A DNA stretch of 64,000 nt from assembly GCA_032622095.1 (NCBI GenBank), contig CP136066.1, positions 11,245,784-11,309,783 on the forward strand, given 5' to 3'. The notes below the pieces were generated by a model that had not been told where the DNA came from, did no database searches, and saw only the letters and a program-made list of their open reading frames with translations. The position numbers and the translations under genes were made by a program. Below are positions 57,185 through 64,000 of this stretch, one piece after another. Source of the DNA: Siphonodentalium dalli. Its lineage: Eukaryota > Mollusca > Scaphopoda > Gadilida > Siphonodentaliidae. Position 1 is the first letter of the stretch. Every line of letters starts with the position of its first letter.

Positions 57185-57300
57185 TGACATTATGATATCA
57201 CAAATTGGAATTAGTGATATCTTAAATTAACTTTGTGATATCATAAAATATTTAATTGTATTAGTCATTTAGTAATTTAAATGAATTATTGATATCACTA
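57185..57300. repeat. GATATC repeat, right part
   Basis: Four more GATATC-centred units, continuing the array left of the hairpin element. Confidence 0.65.
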
Positions 57301-57393
57301 AATATGTAATAAATAGAAGAACGGCGCCCCATATGTATGAAGCATTTATGAAACAAATATTATGTTTGTGTATTTTGAACCTGTTTGTGGACG

Positions 57394-57984
57394 TTAAAGG
57401 GGTACTGTACGCCACATGTTGTTGTTGGTTTATATAGTCTCCGAGTCGGAGAATAAGGTAACAATTTTTCCATTATTTGAAAGTCTGTTGAGTACGAAGT
57501 CATGTTACGGATGACAAATTTACCGGAATGCAAAAATACAAATTGTCGTTGTCGAGTAATTTTTGTAAAGTTTTCAACCAAATGAATCAAATAAAAGTTA
57601 TATTATATGCATACTAGTCCCATATAATCATTTAAGTTATTGTATCGTCGCTAGTCAGTGAGTGGCTTGAGTGTTCTCCCCGTATCATCATAATATTTTA
57701 AGCAATCGTGTGTGCGATCGGTTTAAAAATCCACTATCCCTCAATTACTATTTTTGATTACGGTAATTCGTAATTTAATTGACGCCATTTTATGGCTCCA
57801 GTCATAAATTCAATTTATATCAAATTATTAACTTTTAAATTATTAAATTTTAAGATAGCCTATTAACCTGAGCGTTTACAGAATACATCTTCGACTCAAA
57901 TTACTTATGTTTCTATATATTATCGATATTAGATCGTTGTTGTCACCGGAAATTTAATGAAAATGGCGTACAGTACCCCTTTAA
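57394..57984. mobile_element. TTAA-flanked MITE, 591 bp
   Basis: TTAA-AGGGGTACTGTACGCCA at 57394 and the inverse TGGCGTACAGTACCCCT-TTAA ending at 57984. Perfect 17-bp terminal repeats and a TTAA target site fit a piggyBac-type non-autonomous element. No transposase. Confidence 0.85.
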
Positions 57985-58069
57985 ACAATTATTATAAAAA
58001 TAATAGCCCCGAATAAGTTGGACAACTTTCTATAGGATAAAGTATCACTGGGGATGGGGTCAATTTATT

Positions 58070-58570
58070 TTGTTTTATGGACCTATGACCTCCGTTCCTC
58101 TGCCCGTTCATGCGATATTCACACGTTACGGATACCTTCCTTGTTATAATCAACTCCCCCGACAGTTTCGTAAATAAAGGAGTTTAACTATAGGATATAA
58201 ACATATATATGGATGACTGAAATATTGTCTTTCACCTTTAGTTATGTCCCTTTCCTGACATAGAACATGTTTGACCGTTTTGAGTTTTGGTACATTTATT
58301 GAGTAGTCAACTCCTCCTGCATTTTTTTTGTAGAGAATTAAAGCTTTAGGATATTGATACCAATATATTGCTAATGTGCAACATGCAGGCCTATACGGAC
58401 GACGGAAAAAAACATATTTTTCACCGAGTTATTCCTCTTTCTTGACCGTTTTTATTTTGGGCACATTCATTGTGTAATCAACTCCTCCCACAGTTTGAAA
58501 TGCAGAGAATTTAAACTGTAGGATATTGTTACCCATATATTGCTAATGTGCCACATGCACATGGAGTTAT
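58070..58570. repeat. Three diverged about 190-bp direct repeats
   Basis: Shared blocks 'gaccgttttgagttttgg', 'tcaactcctccca', 'taggatattg' and 'tattgctaatgtgc' recur near 58075, 58270 and 58445. Just upstream of the lectin exon. Confidence 0.6.
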
Positions 58571-58741
58571 TATTATTTTTTTACGAAATTTAGATTTTTT
58601 GCGGAAAAATCCAACTTCCTACGAAAACCATCTTGTTTCGGGGGACGTGTTGTCGGTGTCATTTTATTCGGTTTAGTATTTACAAGTGTGGGTTATCCGG
58701 TTGATAACTGGAGCACTATTAAATTTTATCGTATGTTTCAG

Positions 58742-58977
58742 CATATATTGATAGAGACCCTAAGGTTTACCAGCTGGGTGGCCGCGAAGTGTCCAGACTA
58801 ACGTTCGCATGGTATGATGGCGAGCCACTAAGCTACAGAAGATGGGAAAAGAACCAACCTACTGCAGATTGCGAGAATGGCACCCTTGGAGTCTTGAAAC
58901 GTGCTACCGATATGTTTCTCCTCGATGATTTGTGTAGAGACTGGGAATACAGTTTCATATGTCAGAGAGAAATCTAA
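58742..58977 (+). CDS. C-type lectin-like domain, terminal exon
   Basis: Acceptor 'gtatgtttcag' ends at 58741; two bases close a split codon and the exon reads YIDRDPKVYQLGGRE, FAWYDGEPLSYRRW, NQPTADCENG and DDLCRDWEYSFICQREI, then TAA. W-x-D-G-x-x-L-x-Y-x-x-W, then three cysteines ending in F-I-C-Q, are the C-terminal half of a C-type lectin-like domain. The long-loop motif is N-Q-P-T and not EPN or QPD, and the WND position is LLDD, so calcium-dependent sugar binding is doubtful. Earlier exons (signal peptide, first half of the domain) were not found upstream; they may lie beyond large introns. A palindromic MITE starts within about 10 bp of the stop and would supply the 3'UTR; a possible AATAAA-like signal (aataataaatt) lies at 59195. 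Confidence 0.85.
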
Positions 58978-58987
58978 TGTCGTATAT

Positions 58988-59504
58988 ATGTTACAGTCAG
59001 ATTGTGAAACCAGTCATTTCGTGAAATGACTAACATTTTGAGTCATTTCGTGAAATGACTGTGGGGGGGGGGGGGGGGGGGGAGGGGGGTCAGTCATTTC
59101 ACGAAATGACTGAATACGTTTTTATTTTGGTTAGTGGGACTTCAATTGTGAACTTAAAATTACGACTTGATTTAATTTATAAACTTTTATTCATAATAAT
59201 AAATTATAAATGTAATCTAAACATAAAAATATACATTGAAATAGTTTCAAACGATTAGTCACATGTATTGACTGAAATTCATACGTGTTTTCTTAAGATC
59301 AAACAGTTTGTCTATCTCATCCAGTCAGTTTGTGAAGTATAGCGGCATACATGTGAAATTACACAAGTTGACTGAAATTAGTCAGATTGTGTAAAGAATA
59401 TAACTAAATTTCAGTCATTTCATGAAATGGCTCACACCCAGAGACATGACTGAACATTGTTAGTCAGTTCACGAAATGACTGGTTTCGCAATCTGACTAA
59501 CATA
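58988..59504. mobile_element. MITE with palindromic AGTCATTTCGTGAAATGACT motifs
   Basis: Inverted ends: 'gtcagattgtgaaaccagtc' at 58996 and 'gactggtttcgcaatctgac' ending near 59498, flanked by 'atatat' on both sides. Subterminal palindromes TCATTTCGTGAAATGA occur at 59012, 59041 and 59090, with variants at 59412 and 59462. A run of about 19 G (59062-59080) follows the second. Internal AT-rich ORFs are not convincing. Confidence 0.75.
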
Positions 59505-59697
59505 TATAGAGACTCGATGAGACGCGATGGACCGACTCTATTTTAGAAAACAACGTCGCGGTGTCGACAACAACAACAAAAACAACAACAACAACGACGA
59601 CGACGACGACGACGAAAACGACGGCCAGAAGAAGACATGCAACTATTACCACAACTGATGCTATATAAAGCAACAAATATACAGAATATTACACGCA
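59505..59697. repeat. (AAC)n/(GAC)n microsatellite and flank
   Basis: Trinucleotide run at 59558-59616: AAC units switch to ACG units. Confidence 0.8.
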
Positions 59698-59790
59698 AAT
59701 ATTGGGTTGAAAATAACTCAAGTTTAGTCAGACTCTAACCCAATGTTCAATTAACCGAATCTGACTAAACGTTGGTTTAGAGCTGTTAAC
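59698..59790. repeat. AACCCAA-type repeats, left cluster
   Basis: 'attgggttgaaaataact', 'tctaacccaatgttcaa' and 'aagtttagtcag' motifs, recurring at 60880-60990 and 61870-61970. Diverged copies of one repeat. Confidence 0.5.
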
Positions 59791-59794
59791 TGAA

Positions 59795-60879
59795 CTACCT
59801 TACTCGTATAGAAATTCGCGCAGTACTATTTATCGCGCACTTAGCGGTGCGCGAATTTAAAACTGAGCGAAAAATAGTACGACTCCGAGTTCGGGCCAAT
59901 CCCACGGAAAAAATAAATAGTTTATGCATGGTAATCAGTTTTTATATTTTAAAACCTACATTGAGTGGAGGAATGTTTGTATACGTCAAACAATCAACAC
60001 ATGTGAATGTGTAAATGAGTAAATCACTATCGATAAAAATTATATATTATATGATGTGCAAATGGCTTGTCAATAATGATGCACATGCTATATATATATA
60101 TATTTACACACTAAGTGTTGTCATCACTAAATCCAGCATTCTGATTGGTCGGCGCCCACGTGGCTAGTTGCAGTTATTTCTCGGTGAATGCGTAACGCCT
60201 CATAACACCAAGCTAATAACACCATCGATACGTCATTAGGTTTGGAAAGACGAACGCGTAATGCTTTGGGCGCATTTTGACTCGCGCAGGATTGACTTAA
60301 TACATCATCGGGTTTCAACATGAAGAGCAATTGTTCCTATTAACTTTTGCCAAGGGTGCTATTGGGTATTTTGGGCTGATCTTGTCACGATACACTTTTC
60401 GATTTAAATATATTTACAAAAGCGGCTTTTTCGCTAAATGTATATAAATATAAGGATTAACTGTCATGTGGACTATTTTTATGGAGATGTAACGGTGAGG
60501 TAAGTGGACATAACTTGTATGTAAAACCCTTCGGGTTTTACACACGTTATGTCCACTTACCTCACCGTTACATCTCCATAAAAACAGTCCACATGACAGT
60601 TAATCCTTATGTACCGTATAGTATTGTAACATAACCCGAATAGAGCGTATGAACATTTATATTCTACTTGCGGCACATGCTGGTTGGTTTTATATTAATT
60701 TATAATATACTTTTGGGAACGATTAAGAACAGAAACTGCCATCGGATACGAAACTTTTAATAAACTATTTTTTATCAGTTTTGAATTCGCGCACCATCCA
60801 TGGTGCGCGAATTCAAAGTGCGCGAATTTAAAACTGAGCGATAAATAGTACTGCGCGAATTTAAATACGAGTAACGTAG
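59795..60879. mobile_element. Inverted-repeat element with CTAC...TTACTCGTAT ends, 1.08 kb
   Basis: 'aaattcgcgcagtactattt' preceded by 'ctaccttactcgta' at 59795; the inverse ends at 60879 ('tacgagtaacgtag'). Subterminal GCGCGAATTT motifs repeat in both orientations (59837-59860, 60785-60832). It holds a nested hairpin element. The 67-codon minus ORF (60330-60127) is unassigned. Confidence 0.7.
60450..60610. mobile_element. Hairpin element, 161 bp, nested
   Basis: Nearly perfect palindrome: ATAAGGATTAACTGTCATGT...ACTTACCTCACCGTTACATC, loop 'aaaacccttcgggtttt'. On the minus strand the flank is 'atttatatacat', similar to TTTATTAYATG at the other hairpins. Confidence 0.85.
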
Positions 60880-61965
60880 TTGGGTTAGAATAAAAAGTAA
60901 CCAATCATTGGGTAATGGTAACCCAACTTTGTTCCTAAACGTTGGATTAAATTAACTAAACATGGGGTTAGAAAAACCCGACGTTGATATATAAAATTAT
61001 ATTTCATCATCAATGTATGAGTTTTTACCATATAATCTGAGATTCTGATCATAATTAAGTTTTCCCAAAATAAGTCCAATTTATGGATTCATTTCTTACC
61101 TCTGAATAGATGAGGGATATTGAATTAAACCAGACTTCGAACCTATAGTATACAATATGAAAGTCCGAAACGTAACATATAATGACTTCCTTTTCGGGAA
61201 TAAATTACCAACCTATAGCAAAGAATATTGTACCAAATACACAAGCAATACTATAACTAAATCATTCCGACATAACAGATGCCTTCCTCTTGTATTTATT
61301 TGATGTAAACAGTATTTATTCCATATAATTCAAATACAGTATATGTTACAAAATATGAATCATGAATATTGGTTTATGGAGGGGATCCGACATAAAGCTT
61401 ATGGGGGTCGTTCCGATAACGTGTGAATAAGCCCACACTGTGAGAATGATAACATTATATTAGGTAATTGTGTTAATAATAATTTTCGAAGATCGTTGCT
61501 GGTATATTTGTTACTCAGCTACTCACAGTGTGGGCTGGATCGATAGATATATTTTTCTTATGGAATAATAGAAAGAAATTGATTGAAAATAGATTTAGTA
61601 TAGCGGAACGAAGTATAGATCGGTATAGACAATAGTGTGAGGTGACATATCAAACGTTTGTGTGAGTCTGATATGCAGTATAGGGAGGGGGTGGGGAGTG
61701 TAAATGATAAGCTATTGCTTTTAATTTCTACACTAATTTTGTGTTCTGGCCTATCATTTTTGCATTTGTATTTATTTGATTTTGATACCAATAAAGAGAA
61801 GAGAATATGACAAGAGAGTTCACATCCAGCAAATCTTTATCAAGGGGCGGAACTGAACACCAGTGATTATTAACTACACTGGTCTTACCCAACAATTGAA
61901 CCCATCTTCTTGAATTTTACCCAACCATTAACCCAACTTTGGATAACCCAACAATTTTGACTAAA
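60880..61965. other. AACCCAAC clusters and one inverted repeat
   Basis: AACCCAAC-type motifs at 60880-60990 and 61870-61965. A 15-bp inverted pair AGCCCACACTGTGAG (61430) / inverse (61522-61536) brackets about 75 bp. No gene recognised between. Confidence 0.5.
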
Positions 61966-64000
61966 CTTTATTTCAAGTAACAAATAAATTAAAAACAAAC
62001 TACGCCCATAGAACTGAGTTCTACAACAATCAAATATACAGCTGCAAATCGACCAAAATGTTGTTTAACATCACGAAACCGATGCTTGGAAAGTCAAAAC
62101 CATCGATTTTCCCCAACGATCGCGCAGCTGGCACCTTAGCTGATTCCTTTGCATTGTTTTTCCGAGACAAAGTGTCAAAAATCAGAGCCATTGTTGACCA
62201 AACGCATGGTGCACCGGAATATTTGGAGTTCTCAAGTCACAGAAAAATGGACGAATTTCGATCTGTGAGTTCGGAAGAAGTTAAGAATGTGATTTTGTCA
62301 ATGCCACCTAAGTCATGTTCGTTAGATCCCATTCCTACAACACTTCTTCGTATTCACTGCGATCAACTTTTGGATGTAATAACTGATATTATTAACTCCT
62401 CGCTCTCAACGGGTGTTGTTCCCCAATGCTTCAAACACGCCAGTGTTACCCCATTGTTAAAGAAGTCTGGTTTAGATCAAAATTTGCTGCAAAACTATAG
62501 ACCAGTCTCCAATCTTCCTTTCTTATCTAAAGTCCTTGAACGTGTAGTGCTCCACCAACTTCGTAAACACTTGAAAGACAATAATTTAGAAGAAAACTTT
62601 CAGTCAGCTTACAAGAAAAATCACTGTACGGAGACAGCCTTGACTCGAATTTTTAACGACTTGCTGTGTGCGACAGATGAGGGCAAACTCTCCATTCTTA
62701 CATGCCTTGACCTCTCTGCGGCGTTTGACACGCTCGATCATTCCATCCTGTTAAAACGCCTTTCTGTGACTTTCGGAATGTCCGGCACGGTATTAAAGTG
62801 GTTCCATTCTTACGTAACCGAGAGAACTCAATCAGTTATTGTTAATTCTACGACGTCTAACCCCGTGCATCTATCATATGGAGTGCCCCAAGGTTCTGTG
62901 CTGGGACCTGTACTATATCTCGTTTACACACAGCCTCTTGGAAACATCATCGAAAAACACAACATTCAGTATCACATGTATGCAGACGATACCCAAATGT
63001 ACATATCAGTTGAGCCATCGATCTTAGACGAAGCAATTTCTCAAGTTCAGACATGCGTTTCAGAAGTTAAAACATGGATGGAGATCAACAAACTCAAACT
63101 TAACGAAAGCAAAACTGAAATTATGCTTTGTGGAACTAACGCTCGGTTGAAGGGGGTCAGTCTTAATGCCACGCTCATCGGCGACAGTGTAATTGAATTT
63201 TCTGATGTTATTAAAAACCTCGGTGTGACCATCGACAAAAACTTCTCAATGTCATCTCACATCAGCAACCTATGCAGGTCCTTATATATGGAGCTCCGGC
63301 GCATTTCGCATGTACGTCCATATATCTCCGAACAATCCACACAAATATTGATGTCCTCATTTGTGTTATCCAAAATCGATTACTGTAATTCTATTTTAGC
63401 AGGACTCCCAGATTATCAACTTCACAAACTTCAAAAAATTGTTAATATTGCTGCAAAAATTGTGTGCCGTGCAGGCAAATTTGATCATGTTACCCCACTG
63501 TTGTATAAATTACATTGGCTTCCCATATTTGAACGAATTGTGTACAAACATGCTACTTTGTGTTATAGAAAGTCGGATATTGATAATGCTTTGCCACCAT
63601 ATATTGATACATTGTTGGTCAAATATGTACCTGCTCGACCACTTCGATCACAGGATGCGAATGCGATGGTTGTACCTAAACGAGATCTGATGTACTTTGG
63701 TCGCCGTTCTTTCGAGGTCTACGGGCCGACCATTTGGAACAACCTTCCCAAAGAGGTGAAACAGTCTGACTGTTTGGAAACATTCAAATCGGCCCTAAAA
63801 ACTCACCTATTCATCTCCCATTTCGGACAAATAACATCAGAAAACGTTGAGGAGACTTAATTATTGAAATACATGCATATTATTTATTGCGTATATGTTA
63901 TAGTGTGAATGTGTGTGACTGCGTTTGTGTGAATTGTTCAGCGCCATGAGCCATACGGGATATGGCGCTATACAAATACTCTATATTATTATTATTATTA
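61966..64000 (+). mobile_element. CR1/L2-type LINE, 5'-truncated, running off the window
   Basis: The RT frame is open from about 61966; a stop and AACCCAAC repeat sequence lie immediately left, so this is probably the truncation point. The 3'UTR is short and ends 'gcgctatacaaata' plus (ATT)n at the window edge, the tail type of CR1/L2-like elements. Confidence 0.8.
62058..63860 (+). CDS. Non-LTR reverse transcriptase (CR1/L2-like ORF2, C-terminal part)
   Basis: Six hundred codons without interruption. RT motifs in order: CSLDPIPTTLL (residues 87-97), NYRPVSNLPFLSKVLERV (146-163), CTETAL (190-195), LDLSAAFDTLDH (217-228, first catalytic Asp), GVPQGSVLGP (275-284), YADDTQMY (308-315, catalytic Asp pair), KLKLNESKTE (345-354), then FGRRSFEVYGPTIWNNLP near 547-564 and FKSALKTHLF near the end, typical of CR1/L2-clade ORF2. 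All catalytic residues are present, so the RT could be active, but the upstream endonuclease is missing through 5' truncation. The in-frame sequence upstream of Met 62058 (TEFYNNQIYS) belongs to the same protein, so this Met is not the natural start. Function: target-primed reverse transcription of its own RNA. Confidence 0.92.
   Translation: MLFNITKPMLGKSKPSIFPNDRAAGTLADSFALFFRDKVSKIRAIVDQTHGAPEYLEFSSHRKMDEFRSVSSEEVKNVILSMPPKSCSLDPIPTTLLRIHCDQLLDVITDIINSSLSTGVVPQCFKHASVTPLLKKSGLDQNLLQNYRPVSNLPFLSKVLERVVLHQLRKHLKDNNLEENFQSAYKKNHCTETALTRIFNDLLCATDEGKLSILTCLDLSAAFDTLDHSILLKRLSVTFGMSGTVLKWFHSYVTERTQSVIVNSTTSNPVHLSYGVPQGSVLGPVLYLVYTQPLGNIIEKHNIQYHMYADDTQMYISVEPSILDEAISQVQTCVSEVKTWMEINKLKLNESKTEIMLCGTNARLKGVSLNATLIGDSVIEFSDVIKNLGVTIDKNFSMSSHISNLCRSLYMELRRISHVRPYISEQSTQILMSSFVLSKIDYCNSILAGLPDYQLHKLQKIVNIAAKIVCRAGKFDHVTPLLYKLHWLPIFERIVYKHATLCYRKSDIDNALPPYIDTLLVKYVPARPLRSQDANAMVVPKRDLMYFGRRSFEVYGPTIWNNLPKEVKQSDCLETFKSALKTHLFISHFGQITSENVEET

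Noticed and set aside
60880-61970. AACCCAAC motifs as telomeric repeats
   Set aside because: Not TTAGGG-type, spacing irregular, and located inside a mosaic of mobile elements.

Overview
The window is animal nuclear DNA: spliced exons with GT-AG junctions, non-LTR retrotransposons, many MITE-like inverted-repeat elements, an rDNA fragment and very large minisatellites. The repeat families (for example 'caagatggctgc' and 'tgaccttgaa' units) and the METTL24-like and C-type lectin exons fit a marine lophotrochozoan, most likely a mollusc. That taxonomic call is inference. Roughly 45% of the window is tandem repeat, and no bacterial-style gene organisation is present.

The main gene is on the minus strand and spans about 42.6 kb down to 3.4 kb, continuing past the left edge. 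Four coding exons with matching phases were found by eye: 42618-42508 (type II membrane anchor), 21985-21837, 14079-13948 and 3491-3417. Together they encode the N-terminal half of a METTL24-like methyltransferase, with the family motifs DDGGWEVC, CIVYSFG, GDWSFDD and CEIHSFDP. Its introns (about 20.5, 7.8 and 10.5 kb) hold most of the repeats.

The most unusual observation is that two consecutive exons of this gene have had their exon-intron junction amplified into a satellite. The 32-bp satellite at 3990-13972 (about 312 copies) is 20 nt of the end of exon 3 plus its splice donor and the first 12 nt of the intron. The 28-bp array at 21385-21850 (17 copies) is 20 nt of the end of exon 2 plus its donor and 8 nt of intron. 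A third array (38 bp, 14083-14352) repeats the sequence just upstream of the exon 3 acceptor. The pre-mRNA would therefore carry hundreds of near-identical 5' splice sites, all on the sense strand, and only the most upstream one keeps the reading frame.

Layout: 1-3.4 kb, intron with a 42-bp array. 3.4-14.1 kb, exons 4 and 3 and the donor satellite. 14.1-21.4 kb, nested palindromic MITEs, a LINE 3' fragment, hairpin elements and an 88-bp array. 21.4-22.0 kb, exon 2 and its donor array. 22.7-32.2 kb, 34-bp and 37-bp arrays. 33.4-41.7 kb, hairpins, a broken Crypton-like tyrosine recombinase gene with an inserted element, a 40-bp array and a double-hairpin MITE. 41.9-44.3 kb, exon 1 and small arrays. 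45.9-47.2 kb, two abutting TTAA-flanked inverted-repeat elements. 48.6-51.2 kb, a 32/26-bp array. 51.3-53.1 kb, a decayed LINE. 53.3-54.8 kb, a 155-bp array fused to a chimeric 28S/18S rDNA fragment. 56-58 kb, GATATC-centred repeats, a hairpin and a TTAA MITE. 58.7-59.0 kb, a C-type lectin terminal exon (+) followed at once by a palindrome-rich MITE. 59.8-61.9 kb, nested inverted repeats and AACCCAAC arrays. 62.0-64.0 kb, a well-preserved CR1/L2-type reverse transcriptase.

All identifications come from reading the sequence. No database search was run, and copy numbers of long arrays are computed from array length divided by period.
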